Shown: one piece after another, positions 40,836 to 49,448 of the stretch | How positions within the stretch are numbered: position 1 is the first letter of the stretch | Layout: the number at the start of each line of letters is the position of its first letter | NCBI RefSeq assembly: GCF_041051975.1 | Contig: NZ_CP163435.1 | Span: 4,526,001-4,590,000, forward strand | Reading direction: 5' to 3' | Source: Streptomyces sp. R21 | GTDB lineage: Bacteria; Actinomycetota; Actinomycetes; Streptomycetales; Streptomycetaceae | DNA length: 64,000 nt | Program-made: the position numbers and the translations under genes | Notes under the pieces: model-generated | Database searches by the model: none | Told to the model about the DNA's origin: nothing | The model's input: the letters and a program-made list of their open reading frames with translations, nothing else

Positions 40836-42116
40836 GTGGCTCAGGAGACGACGCAGCAGGCAACGCCCCCGGCGGCCCCCGCGCGCACCCTGTTGCTGCT
40901 GATCCTCCCCGCTCTCGCCGTGGGAATCGGCGCGAGCCTGCTCTTCCTGGGCGTCAGCGAGGCGGCCGAGGCGTTCCAGGACGTCCTGTGGCAGAACCTG
41001 CCCGATGCGCTGGGCGTGGGCCGCTACTCCGTGTTCTGGATGATGGTCATGCTCACCGCCACGGGCGTGGCGGTCGGGCTCGTGGTGTGGAAGGTCCCCG
41101 GGCACGCGGGCCCCGACCCGGCGACCGTCGGGCTCGACGCCCCCGTGCTGCCGCTCGGTGTGCTGCCGGGGCTGCTGCTGGCGACCGCGCTGATGCTGGC
41201 GGGCGGGCCGAGCCTCGGCCCGGAGAACCCGATCATCGCCGTCAACGTCGGGCTCACGTTCTGGCTGGGCCGCAGGTTCCTGCCCCGGCTCCCGGGCGGC
41301 CTGTGGGTGATGCTGGCCGAGGCGGCGACGATCGGCGCCCTCTTCGATACGCCCGTGGCGGCGGCCCTCGTCATCTCGGAGGCGCTGGCCGGGCGGAAGC
41401 TGGAGGGGCATCTGTGGGACCACGTCTTCGCGCCGCTGGCCGCCGCCGCGGCCGGCGCGCTGACCATCACCCTGGTGGCCCATCCGACCTTCGACCTGGA
41501 TCTGCCCGCGTTCGGCAAGCCGGGCTGGGGCGACACCCTGGCGGCGATCGTGGTCGCCTCCGTGGCGGCGGTGCTCGGCATGGCCGCCGTCTACGCCTTC
41601 CCGTACGTCCACGGAGCCTTCTCCCGTCTCAAGCACCCCATGCTGGCGCTCCCGGCGGGCGGGCTCGTGCTGGGCCTTCTGGGAGCCCTGGGCGGCCATC
41701 TGACGCTCTTCAAGGGGCTGGACGAGGTCGCGGAGCTGGCGCGTGATCCGGAGGGCTGGTCGGCCGGGGAGTTCGCCACGATGTCGGTGGTGAAGCTGGC
41801 CGCGCTGCTGGTCGCCGCGTCGTGCGGGTTCCGCGGCGGGCGGATCTTCCCCGCGGTCTTCGTCGGGGCGGCCCTCGGGCTGTGCGCGCACGCGCTCGTG
41901 CCGGGCGTTCATCCCACGGTCGGTGTCGCCGCGGGCGTGCTGGGCATGCTCCTGGCCATCACCCGGCAGGGCTGGGTGAGCCTGTTCACGGCCGCCGCGC
42001 TGGTGGCCTCTCCGGCGATCCTCGCCCTGCTGTGCATCGCCTCGCTGCCCGCCTGGCTGCTGGTGACCGGCCGCCCGCAGATGCAGTTGCGCGAGGACGG
42101 GACACCGATCCGGTGA
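40836..42116 (+). CDS. CLC-family ion channel/transporter
   Basis: 426 aa, GTG 40836, about ten membrane helices. The CLC fold is recognisable (AAVFVGAALG-like RGGRIFPAVFVGAALGLCAH; GPSLGPENPIIAVNVG). The GREGP filter motif reads P-S-L-G-P, with Leu127 where the gating glutamate should be. The GSGIP motif reads GHAGP. So it is a diverged CLC whose ion selectivity and gating are not predictable. It is divergent from tipA and 60 bp upstream of glutamate decarboxylase, suggesting a joint acid-stress role. Confidence 0.85.
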   Translation: MAQETTQQATPPAAPARTLLLLILPALAVGIGASLLFLGVSEAAEAFQDVLWQNLPDALGVGRYSVFWMMVMLTATGVAVGLVVWKVPGHAGPDPATVGLDAPVLPLGVLPGLLLATALMLAGGPSLGPENPIIAVNVGLTFWLGRRFLPRLPGGLWVMLAEAATIGALFDTPVAAALVISEALAGRKLEGHLWDHVFAPLAAAAAGALTITLVAHPTFDLDLPAFGKPGWGDTLAAIVVASVAAVLGMAAVYAFPYVHGAFSRLKHPMLALPAGGLVLGLLGALGGHLTLFKGLDEVAELARDPEGWSAGEFATMSVVKLAALLVAASCGFRGGRIFPAVFVGAALGLCAHALVPGVHPTVGVAAGVLGMLLAITRQGWVSLFTAAALVASPAILALLCIASLPAWLLVTGRPQMQLREDGTPIR

Positions 42117-42176
42117 GCCGCCTTCCCCCTCCACTTCCGCTTCCACTTCCACCGATCTTCTTGAGGAGAACCGACC

Positions 42177-43589
42177 GTGCCGCTCCACAAAGGACCCGTG
42201 AAGCACGACGAGCGCCCGATGTCCGTCAACCCCTTCTTCGGGGAGGCGAATCCGGTCGGCGGCATGACGGAGGCCCCGGCCAAGCACCGGCTCCCGAAGG
42301 ATCCGCTGCCGCCCACGACGGCGTACCAGCTCGTGCACGACGAACTGATGCTGGACGGCAACTCCCGGCTGAACCTCGCCACGTTCGTCACCACCTGGAT
42401 GGAGCCGCAGGCCGGGCTGCTGATGGCGGAGTGCCGGGACAAGAACATGATCGACAAGGACGAGTACCCGCGCACCGCCGAGCTGGAGAAGCGCTGCGTG
42501 GCGATGCTCGCCGACCTGTGGAACGCGCCCGATCCCTCGGCCGCCGTGGGCTGTTCGACGACCGGGTCGAGCGAGGCGTGCATGCTCGCGGGGATGGCGC
42601 TGAAGCGGCGCTGGGCGCAGCGCAACGCCGACCGCTATCCGTCGCGGGACGCCCGGCCGAACCTCGTGATGGGGGTCAACGTCCAGGTCTGCTGGGAGAA
42701 GTTCTGCAACTTCTGGGAGGTCGAGGCGCGCCAGGTGCCCATGGAGGGCGACCGGTTCCATCTCGACCCGCAGGCCGCCGCCGAGCTGTGCGACGAGAAC
42801 ACCATCGGGGTCGTGGGCATCCTCGGCTCCACCTTCGACGGGTCCTACGAGCCGATCGCCGAGTTGTGCGCGGCGCTCGACGCGCTCCAGGAGCGGACCG
42901 GGCTCGACATCCCGGTGCACGTGGACGGCGCGTCCGGGGCGATGGTCGCGCCCTTCCTCGACGAGGACCTGGTGTGGGACTTCCGGCTGCCGCGGGTGGC
43001 GTCGATCAACACCTCGGGGCACAAGTACGGGCTCGTCTACCCGGGCGTCGGCTGGGCGCTGTGGCGGGACAAGGAGTCGCTGCCCGAGGAACTCGTCTTC
43101 CGCGTCAACTACTTGGGCGGCGACATGCCGACCTTCGCGCTCAACTTCTCCCGGCCCGGGGCCCAGGTGGTCGCCCAGTACTACACGTTCCTGCGCCTGG
43201 GCCGCGAGGGCTTCCGGGCGGTGCAGAAGACGACCCGGGACTTGGCCCAGGGGCTCGCCCAGCAGGTCGAGGCGCTCGGTGACTTCCGACTGCTCACGCG
43301 CGGCGACGAGTTGCCGGTGTTCGCCTTCACGACGGGGCCGGACGTGACCTCGTACGACGTCTTCGACGTGTCCCGGCGGCTGCGCGAGCACGGCTGGCTC
43401 GTTCCCGCGTACACCTTCCCGGAGAACCGCCAGGACCTGTCCGTGCTGCGGGTGGTGTGCCGCAACGGCTTCTCCGCCGACCTCGCCGAGCTGTTCATCG
43501 AGGACCTGAGCCGCCTGCTGCCCGAACTGCGGCGGCAGCCAAGCCCGTTGCCGCACGACAAGAGCGCGGCCACCGGGTTCCATCACTGA
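42177..43589 (+). CDS. gadB: Glutamate decarboxylase
   Basis: 470 aa, GTG with GAGGAG upstream. PLP enzyme converting glutamate to GABA and CO2, consuming a proton. Signatures: GCSTTGSSEACMLAGMALKRRW, VHVDGASGAMVAPFL (cofactor Asp), and the Schiff-base Lys in SINTSGHKYGLVYPGVGW. The C-terminal HH end resembles the autoinhibitory tail of GadB. No glutamate/GABA antiporter is next to it; the partner is the upstream CLC gene. The 60-bp gap holds CTTCC-type repeats. Confidence 0.95.
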   Translation: MPLHKGPVKHDERPMSVNPFFGEANPVGGMTEAPAKHRLPKDPLPPTTAYQLVHDELMLDGNSRLNLATFVTTWMEPQAGLLMAECRDKNMIDKDEYPRTAELEKRCVAMLADLWNAPDPSAAVGCSTTGSSEACMLAGMALKRRWAQRNADRYPSRDARPNLVMGVNVQVCWEKFCNFWEVEARQVPMEGDRFHLDPQAAAELCDENTIGVVGILGSTFDGSYEPIAELCAALDALQERTGLDIPVHVDGASGAMVAPFLDEDLVWDFRLPRVASINTSGHKYGLVYPGVGWALWRDKESLPEELVFRVNYLGGDMPTFALNFSRPGAQVVAQYYTFLRLGREGFRAVQKTTRDLAQGLAQQVEALGDFRLLTRGDELPVFAFTTGPDVTSYDVFDVSRRLREHGWLVPAYTFPENRQDLSVLRVVCRNGFSADLAELFIEDLSRLLPELRRQPSPLPHDKSAATGFHH

Positions 43590-43645
43590 GAAGGTTCCCG
43601 CATCTCGTCGTGGCGCGGAAGGATCTGTACGATGCGTGCGCCCAT

Positions 43646-43685
43646 GGGCCCTTGTCGGGAGATGTCCCGCGAGGGCCCTTCTTCC
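43646..43685 (+). terminator. Terminator after gadB
   Basis: Two-part stem: GGGCCCT (43646-43652) with AGGGCCC (43672-43678) outside, CGGGA (43656-43660) with TCCCG (43665-43669) inside, then TTCTTCC. It lies 57 bp past the gadB stop and just before the secreted-protein gene. Confidence 0.75.
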
Positions 43686-43702
43686 TCACCGTGGGGATTC
43701 AT

Positions 43703-44506
43703 ATGCGCATACGCGCTTCGGTCGCCGCTCTGTCCGGCGCCCTGGTTCTCTCTTCGGCTCTGGTGTTCCCCGCCGCCGCGCAGGCGCACGCGGGGCCGAT
43801 GACCAGCGACGACGACACCACGATCACGAAGGTCGTGGTCAACGGCGGCAAGGACCTCGTCCTCGGCACCACGGCCAAGAAGTCGTTCACCGCCACGGTG
43901 ACCGCGACCGACCCGGACGGCGTCACCGCCGGCTGGGTGGCCCTGTGGCACGGCACCTCCTTCGACGACCAGGGAAGGGACGCCACGCTGCTGCCCGCCG
44001 AGGAGGGCACGGGCTCCTGTGTGGCGGCCGACGCACAGACCTCGACGTGCACGGTCCACTTCACCGTGGACCCGAAGACCGACCTGACCGACAACGCCTT
44101 CGCGGGCACCTGGCACGCGTACGCCATCGCGTACGGCATGCCGAGCGGTTCCACCAACAACGGCTACGCCGGCACCGTGCACATCAAGCGCAACACCACG
44201 CTGACCGGCGACGCGTCGCCGGAGCCGGTGGCGAAGGGCCGGACCGTCACGGTCAAGGGCGCGCTCACCCGCGCCGACTGGGAGACCGGCGCGTACGCGG
44301 GCCTGAGCGGCCGGTCGGTGAAGCTCCAGTTCCGCAAGGTGGACAGCAGCACGTACACCACCCTCAAGACCGTCACCAGCACCACCGGCGGAGCGGTGAC
44401 GGCCACCACCACCGCGACGACCGACGGGTACTACCGCTTCTCGTACGCGGGCACCACGGCCACCGACGCCGCTACGTCGTCCGGCGACTTCGTCAACGTC
44501 CAGTAG
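43703..44506 (+). CDS. Secreted protein of unknown function, 267 aa
   Basis: Starts MRIRASVAALSGALVLSSAL and has a Sec signal peptide cleaved near AQAHAG (about residue 32). The mature part has two beta-rich domains, one like a DUF5707/calcium-domain segment (TITKVVVNGGKDLVLGTTAK, ATDPDGVTAGWVALWHG) and a C-terminal Ig-like repeat (KRNTTLTGDASPEPVAKGRT). Two cysteines (GSCVAADAQTSTC) probably form a disulfide. No catalytic motif. Convergent with the PadR gene. Confidence 0.85.
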   Translation: MRIRASVAALSGALVLSSALVFPAAAQAHAGPMTSDDDTTITKVVVNGGKDLVLGTTAKKSFTATVTATDPDGVTAGWVALWHGTSFDDQGRDATLLPAEEGTGSCVAADAQTSTCTVHFTVDPKTDLTDNAFAGTWHAYAIAYGMPSGSTNNGYAGTVHIKRNTTLTGDASPEPVAKGRTVTVKGALTRADWETGAYAGLSGRSVKLQFRKVDSSTYTTLKTVTSTTGGAVTATTTATTDGYYRFSYAGTTATDAATSSGDFVNVQ

Positions 44507-44525
44507 GAGGACCGGGGCGGGTTGT

Positions 44526-45167
44526 TCAGTCGCGGTCCCCCGGATGCGGGGTCCCCGTCGCGTACGGGTTCTCCTCGCCCTCCGCGAGCACGCCCACGAA
44601 CGGCTCGCCCTCCCCCGCGAAGGTGTAGGCGCCGCCCTCTATGCGGGCGATCAAGCCTCGGGTCCACTCGGCGTCGCTGTCGGCCGTGTGGACCCAGAGG
44701 TTCATGATCTCGCCGATGTGGCCGAGCTGTTCGGGGCCGTCCTCGGGGACGTAGTGCTCGGTGACCGAGGCGCGCCACTCCTCGATCCGGCGGATCCGCT
44801 CCTTCAGCAGGGCCACCGCCTCGTCCCGCGGCAGGTCGACGATGAAGCCGATGCCCGCCGACTGGACGTCCATCTTCTGGTCGTACGACGTCAGGGACGC
44901 GCGCAGCAGGGAGAGGAACTCCTCGGTGCCCCGGTCCGTGATCTCGTACTCGGTGCGCGGCGGGCCGCCCGCCGTGGACGGCCCGACCTCGTGCGCGTGC
45001 AGCAGTCCCTGCTTCGCCATCTGCTTGAGCGCGTGGTAGATCGAGCCGGGCTTGGCGTTGGACCACTCGTGCGCGCCCCAGTACTCCAGGTCGCCGCGCA
45101 CCTGGTAGCCGTGGGCCCGCCCGTGCTGGCGCACCGCGCCGAGCACGAGGAGACGGATCGCTGACAT
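44526..45167 (-). CDS. PadR-family transcriptional regulator
   Basis: 213 aa from ATG 45167; a GTG three codons upstream is possible. The winged HTH is AIRLLVLGAVRQHGRAHGYQ, SIYHALKQMAKQGLLHAHEV, RTEYEITDRGTEEF. The C-terminal helical dimer domain is LPRDEAVALLKERIRRIEEW. It is a repressor type that often senses aromatic acids or drugs. It lies 24 bp after the DinB-like gene, so the two form an operon. Confidence 0.92.
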   Translation of the reverse strand: MSAIRLLVLGAVRQHGRAHGYQVRGDLEYWGAHEWSNAKPGSIYHALKQMAKQGLLHAHEVGPSTAGGPPRTEYEITDRGTEEFLSLLRASLTSYDQKMDVQSAGIGFIVDLPRDEAVALLKERIRRIEEWRASVTEHYVPEDGPEQLGHIGEIMNLWVHTADSDAEWTRGLIARIEGGAYTFAGEGEPFVGVLAEGEENPYATGTPHPGDRD

Positions 45168-45191
45168 GCGAGCCACATTAGGGCCCTCAGG

Positions 45192-45728
45192 TCAACCCTC
45201 CTGTGCCCGGGCCACCAGCTCGAAGGCGGTCGCGCCGTCCAGGGACTCGCGGATGATGTCGGCGTGGCCGGCGTGCCGGGCGATCTCCTCGATCAGGTGC
45301 AGCATGAACCACCGCATCGACACGTTGCCCTTGGGGAACCAGGGCGCCTCGGGCAGCGGGAAGCTGTCGTCCATCGAGTCCACGGACCGGATGAACTCCT
45401 CGGTCTCGTGGGCCACGCCGTCCCAGAACGCGAGCATCCCGGCCAGGGTCTCGTCCTCGTCGAGCCGGAAGCCGTCCGCCCAGGTCTCCTGGGTGCGTGC
45501 CCGCTCGTTGGGCTTCTGCTGGGCCAGCCGCAGCCAGTTGAGCTCGCACTCGGCGACGTGCTTGACGAGCCCCGACAGCGACAGCTCGCTGGCACTCGGC
45601 CTGCCCGCCGCCTGCTCGTCGCTCAGGCCGAGCACCGCGCGCCGCAGCCCGCCGCGCTGGGCCTCGACGAAGGCCAGGAGTGCGCCGCGCTCGTCGGCGT
45701 GCGCCTCTGCGGGAACGTGAGTGACCAT
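45192..45728 (-). CDS. DinB/DUF664-family protein
   Basis: 178 aa. Helical-bundle metal-binding hydrolase-like family: LSGLVKHVAECELNWLRLAQ, WFMLHLIEEIARHAGHADII with the conserved His residues (KH, LH, RH.GH). These include mycothiol-dependent enzymes in actinobacteria, so thiol chemistry is plausible but unproven. First gene of the DinB-padR unit; it may be the regulated partner of the PadR protein. Confidence 0.85.
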   Translation of the reverse strand: MVTHVPAEAHADERGALLAFVEAQRGGLRRAVLGLSDEQAAGRPSASELSLSGLVKHVAECELNWLRLAQQKPNERARTQETWADGFRLDEDETLAGMLAFWDGVAHETEEFIRSVDSMDDSFPLPEAPWFPKGNVSMRWFMLHLIEEIARHAGHADIIRESLDGATAFELVARAQEG

Positions 45729-45780
45729 GACCGGCCGCCTTTCATCGGGTCGTGCTCTTGCCTGACACCGACGAAGCTAC

Positions 45781-45815
45781 GGGGCCTTTAGGACAGGTTG
45801 CGTCCTAAAGGCCCC
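45781..45815. terminator. Palindromic terminator between aldehyde dehydrogenase and DinB genes
   Basis: A perfect 14-bp stem (45781-45794 with 45802-45815), 7-nt loop. It lies 39 bp past the aldehyde dehydrogenase stop and 52 bp before the dinB-like start, so it ends the leftward dehydrogenase transcript. Confidence 0.75.
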
Positions 45816-45854
45816 GGCGTCCGACGGAAGACTCGGACGGAAGACACGGAAGAC

Positions 45855-47315
45855 TCAGAACGGGAAGAAGCTCCGCCCGTGCTGGACCGAGATCCACTTC
45901 TGCGTGGTGAACGACTCGACCGTCGCCTCGCCGTTGAGGCGGCCGATGCCGGAGGACTTCTCGCCGCCGAAGGCGACCAGCGGCTCGTCGTGGACGGTGC
46001 CGTCGTTCACGTGGAACATGCCGGTGTCGATCTGCTTGGCGAACGCGACACCTCGTTCGACGTCGGCCGTGTGGACGGCGCCGCTGAGGCCGTACGGAGT
46101 GTCGTTGACGAGGCGGACGGCCTCCTCCTCACCGTCGAAGGGGACGAGGAGAGCGACGGGGCCGAAGATCTCCTGCTGGAGGATGGCGGAGTCGGCGGGC
46201 ACGTCCGTCAGGACGCTCGGCTCGACGAGGGTGTCCGTCGTGGTGCCGTGCACGAGGGCTCTGGCGCCCTCGGCGATCGCCTGGTCCACGGCGCTGGTGA
46301 TCGCGTCCGCCTGGGAGGCGTTGATGACCGGGCCGATCACCGTCTGCGGGTCGCTCGGGTCGCCGACCTTGAGCGACTTGACCTTGGCGACGAACTTCTC
46401 CGTGAACACGTCGGCGATGCTGCGGTCGACCAGGACACGGTTCGCGGCCATGCAGACCTGGCCCTGGTGGACGTACCGGCTGAAGACCGCGGCGTCCACG
46501 GCGTAGTCGATGTCCGCGTCGTCGAGCACCACGAGCGCGCTGTTGCCGCCGAGTTCGAGGACGGAGCGCTTGAAGTGCGAGGCGCAGACGGTGGCGACGT
46601 GCCGGCCGACCTTGTCGGAGCCGGTGAAGGAGATGACCTTCGCGAGAGGGTGCTCGATGAAGGCGTCGCCGATCTCCGCGATGTCGGTGATCACGACGTT
46701 CAGCAGACCGCCCGGCAGGCCCGCCTCCTCGAAGATCTTCGCGACCAGGGAGCCGCCGACGATCGGCGTGTTCTGGTGCGGCTTGAGGACCACGCCGTTG
46801 CCCAACGCCAGTGCCGGGGCAACGGACTTGAGCGAGAGGAGGAAGGGGAAGTTGAAGGGGCTGATCACACCGACGACGCCGACCGGGACGCGGTAGAGGC
46901 GGTTCTCCTTGCCGTCGACCGGCGAGGGGATGATCCTCCCCTCCGGGCGCAGCGCCAGGTTGACCGACTCGCGCAGGAACTCCTTGGCGAGGTGCAGCTC
47001 GAAGCCGGCCTTGAGGTGCGTGCCGCCGAGCTCGGCGATGATGGCCTCGGCGATCTCCGGCTCGCGGTCCTCGGTGATCCGCAGGGCCTTCTCGAAGACC
47101 GCCCTGCGCGCGTACGGGTTGGTCGCCGCCCATTCCTTCTGGGCGCGGGCGGCCGCGTTGTACGCCTGATCCACCTCGTCCACCGTGGCTATGGTGATCG
47201 ACGCGAGCTTCTCGCCGTTGTACGGGTTGAAGTCGATGATGTCCCAGGAACCGGTGCCCGGGCGCCACTCACCGTCGATGTACTGCTGGGCCAGGTCGGT
47301 GAAGTAGGACGACAT
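45855..47315 (-). CDS. Aldehyde dehydrogenase family protein
   Basis: 486 aa. NAD(P)-dependent oxidation of an aldehyde to the acid. Cofactor and catalytic motifs: GVISPFNFPFLLSLKS, FTGSDKVGRHVA, general base Glu in LELGGNSALVV, nucleophile Cys in HQGQVCMAANR, and EIFGPVALLVPF. Overall closest in feel to benzaldehyde/vanillin dehydrogenases; substrate not assignable. Monocistronic, convergent with nothing, terminated by the 14-bp hairpin. Confidence 0.94.
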   Translation of the reverse strand: MSSYFTDLAQQYIDGEWRPGTGSWDIIDFNPYNGEKLASITIATVDEVDQAYNAAARAQKEWAATNPYARRAVFEKALRITEDREPEIAEAIIAELGGTHLKAGFELHLAKEFLRESVNLALRPEGRIIPSPVDGKENRLYRVPVGVVGVISPFNFPFLLSLKSVAPALALGNGVVLKPHQNTPIVGGSLVAKIFEEAGLPGGLLNVVITDIAEIGDAFIEHPLAKVISFTGSDKVGRHVATVCASHFKRSVLELGGNSALVVLDDADIDYAVDAAVFSRYVHQGQVCMAANRVLVDRSIADVFTEKFVAKVKSLKVGDPSDPQTVIGPVINASQADAITSAVDQAIAEGARALVHGTTTDTLVEPSVLTDVPADSAILQQEIFGPVALLVPFDGEEEAVRLVNDTPYGLSGAVHTADVERGVAFAKQIDTGMFHVNDGTVHDEPLVAFGGEKSSGIGRLNGEATVESFTTQKWISVQHGRSFFPF

Positions 47316-47424
47316 GTGCTCCTCGATCCCTCAATCCCTGTGCTGCCGAAGCAGACATCCGATCACGGTCTGATCACGCGTCATCGTACTTGTGTTTCAA
47401 GGGAGTTGGGATGGCCAGGGCACT

Positions 47425-48288
47425 TCAGGAGAGCTGAAGGAGCCCCCGGAGCAGATCGCGGCTCTCGGCCGGGCCGGGACTGTCCTGCTGGAGCTGCTTC
47501 AGCGCGGACTCGTACTGCGCGACGTCCTCGCGCTTGTCCAGGTACAACGCGCTCGTGAGCTGCTCCAGATAGACCACGTCGGAGAGGTCGGACTCGGGGA
47601 AGCTCAGGATCGTGAAGGAGCCGCTCTCGCCCGAGTGCCCGCCGAAGCTGAACGGCATGACCTGAAGGCGTACGTTCGGACGCTCCGACACCTCGATCAG
47701 ATGCTGGAGTTGGCCGCGCATCACCTCGCGGTCGCCGTACGGCCGGCGCAGCGCGGCCTCGTCGAGGACGATGTGGAACTCGGGGGCGCGCTCGGAGACG
47801 AGGTACTTCTGGCGCTCCAGGCGCAACGCGACCCGGCGTTCGATGTCCGCGGCGCTCGCACCCCGCATGCCGCGCTCGACGACCGCGTGCGCGTACGCCT
47901 CGGTCTGCAACAGGCCGTGCACGAACTGCACTTCGTAGCACCGGATGAGGTGGGCGGCGCCTTCGAGGCCGACGTACGTCGGGAACCAGCTGGGCAGGAC
48001 GTCGGAGTAACTGTGCCACCAGCCCGCGACGTTGGCTTCCTTGGCGAGGGACACGAGCGAGGTCCGCTCCGCCTCGTCCGTGATGCCGTACAGCGTCAAC
48101 AGGTCCTCGACGTCGCGTGTCTTGAAACTCACCCGTCCCAACTCCATGCGGCTGATCTTCGATTCGGAGGCACGGATCGAATAGCCGGCCGCTTCACGGG
48201 TGATGCCACGCGCCTCGCGCAGCCGCCTGAGGTGCGATCCCAGCAGCATGCGCCTCACCACCGAGCCGCTCGACTCCCCAGCGCTCAC
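47425..48288 (-). CDS. WhiJ-like XRE/DUF5753 transcriptional regulator
   Basis: 287 aa from GTG 48288 (GGGGAGG 9 bp upstream). N-terminal HTH: LGSHLRRLREARGITREAAG and ASESKISRMELGRVSFKTRD (residues ~16-60). The rest is DUF5753 (AGWWHSYSDVLPSWFPTYVG, EVQFVHGLLQTEAYAHAVVE, LDEAALRRPYG, VMPFSFGGHSG). Together with the adjacent ATPase and DUF397 genes this is the whiJ/abaA-type locus of Streptomyces that affects sporulation and antibiotic production. Which development step it controls is not known from sequence. Confidence 0.88.
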   Translation of the reverse strand: MSAGESSGSVVRRMLLGSHLRRLREARGITREAAGYSIRASESKISRMELGRVSFKTRDVEDLLTLYGITDEAERTSLVSLAKEANVAGWWHSYSDVLPSWFPTYVGLEGAAHLIRCYEVQFVHGLLQTEAYAHAVVERGMRGASAADIERRVALRLERQKYLVSERAPEFHIVLDEAALRRPYGDREVMRGQLQHLIEVSERPNVRLQVMPFSFGGHSGESGSFTILSFPESDLSDVVYLEQLTSALYLDKREDVAQYESALKQLQQDSPGPAESRDLLRGLLQLS

Positions 48289-48482
48289 GTTCGTCAGCCT
48301 CCCCAACCGTCTTCAGACGCCGAAGTCTGCCACTAAAACACTTCGAGCTGTACTCGTTCGGTTACAGAAACGGAAAGTAGCCAACGCAGTTACACCGGAA
48401 AAGATCAGGAGAGGGCAAGCGGAGGGGAAGAAGGTGGCAGAAGAAATGACCAAGAAGTGGTACCGGAAGGTCCAATTCGGGC

Positions 48483-48513
48483 GCGTGCACGTGCATCTGC
48501 CCTTGCATCTGCT
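48483..48513 (+). promoter_or_regulatory. Shared 31-bp element, copy 1 (before the ATPase gene)
   Basis: GCGTGCACGTGCATCTGC (48483-48500), 4 bp, then GCATCTGCT (48505-48513); it contains two GCATCTGC direct repeats 12 bp apart. It lies 71 bp before the ATPase start. The same sequence, 27/31 identical and in the same orientation relative to the gene, precedes the DUF397 gene. Confidence 0.75.
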
Positions 48514-48584
48514 GTACGCATTCGGAACCATGGTCCCGCGCCACCGCTGCATCGCCACGACCGCGAACCCCGGGAGTGCCTCGC

Positions 48585-49091
48585 ATGGGGACGAATGGAT
48601 CGACCATGCTCGAGCCGTTACGGCAGGGGCTTCCGCCGCTCGACCCCGCGGCCGTGTCCAACGCTGCTTCCTGCGCTCTGCCGCCCCGCTACGAAGCGGT
48701 GCGCGAGGCGCGGCAGTTCACGCGAAGAACACTCGACCAGTGGGACATCGGCGAGCGGTTCGACGACGTCTGCCTGGTGGTCTCCGAACTCGTCACCAAC
48801 GCGCTGCGCCATGCGCTGCCCTCGGACACCCCTCGCCCGGACGACCAGGGCCCGCCCGTGCGGCTGCACTTGATGCGGTGGACCTCGCGTCTGGTGTGCG
48901 CGGTGCGCGACCCGAGCCACGACAGTCCCGTCGCGGGGACCTCGGACGACTTCTCCGCGGAGTCGGGCCGCGGCCTCTTCCTGGTCGACTCGTTCGCCGA
49001 CAGCTGGGGCTGGCACCCGCTCGCGGGGACGCTCAGCGGCAAGGTCGTGTGGGCGCTGTTCCGGCTGCCGCAGCCGGCCTCCGCCGAATAG
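48585..49091 (+). CDS. Anti-sigma-like HATPase (whiJ-locus ATP-binding protein)
   Basis: 168 aa from ATG 48585 (GGGAG 8 bp upstream; ATG 48606 also possible). RsbW/SpoIIAB-type ATPase domain: FDDVCLVVSELVTNALRHAL (N box), VCAVRDPSHDSPVAG (G1-like), SAESGRGLFLVDSFADSWGW (G2). Proteins of this kind at whiJ-like loci are thought to partner the HTH and DUF397 proteins. It is divergent from the HTH gene and is followed by a perfect hairpin. Confidence 0.9.
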   Translation: MGTNGSTMLEPLRQGLPPLDPAAVSNAASCALPPRYEAVREARQFTRRTLDQWDIGERFDDVCLVVSELVTNALRHALPSDTPRPDDQGPPVRLHLMRWTSRLVCAVRDPSHDSPVAGTSDDFSAESGRGLFLVDSFADSWGWHPLAGTLSGKVVWALFRLPQPASAE

Positions 49092-49123
49092 AGAACCGCG
49101 GCGCCTTTCGGCGCCGCGGTTCT
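49092..49123 (+). terminator. Terminator after the ATPase gene
   Basis: A perfect 14-bp stem (49092-49105 with 49110-49123) closed by a TTTC tetraloop, starting 1 bp after the stop codon. Being palindromic, it can also act on transcripts of the convergent DUF397 gene. Confidence 0.85.
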
Positions 49124-49184
49124 ACGCGCGTTACACGCTGTCGAAAAGCCCTCGCACTCGGTCACGTGCTCCGGGCGCTCACGG

Positions 49185-49448
49185 TCAGCCCGCTATCAGG
49201 TGATCGAACTCGCCGTCCTTGATGCCCAGGAGCATCGCTTCGATCTCGGCGCGGGTATAGACGAGCGCGGGCCCTTCGGGGAACCGCGAATTCCGTACGG
49301 CCACCTCGCCGCCCGGCAGCCGGGCGAACTCCACGCAGGATCCCTGCGAGTTGCTGTGCCGGCTCTTCTGCCAGGCCGCCACCCCGTCCAGCTCTGTCGC
49401 AGCCATGCCGTTGTACACGTCATCCACGTCGTACACGTCGTGGTCCAC
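49185..49448 (-). CDS. DUF397 small protein
   Basis: 87 aa from GTG 49448; MAATELDG at 49406 is an alternative. The core WQKSRHSNSQGSCVEFARLP, GEVAVRNSRFPEGPALVYTR and AEIEAMLLGIKDGEFDHL is DUF397, the small partner encoded beside WhiJ-type regulators. Residues 1-14 (DHDVYDVDDVYNG) come from a small GTCGTACAC-like repeat. It converges with the ATPase gene. Confidence 0.88.
   Translation of the reverse strand: MDHDVYDVDDVYNGMAATELDGVAAWQKSRHSNSQGSCVEFARLPGGEVAVRNSRFPEGPALVYTRAEIEAMLLGIKDGEFDHLIAG

Noticed and set aside
42117..42176. Regulatory repeat between the CLC gene and gadB
   Set aside because: The CTTCC-type repeats look like simple low-complexity sequence; no dyad or hairpin.
40761..43586. 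941-aa minus-strand frame over the CLC and gadB genes
   Set aside because: Antisense shadow spanning two well-supported genes; no recognisable motif.
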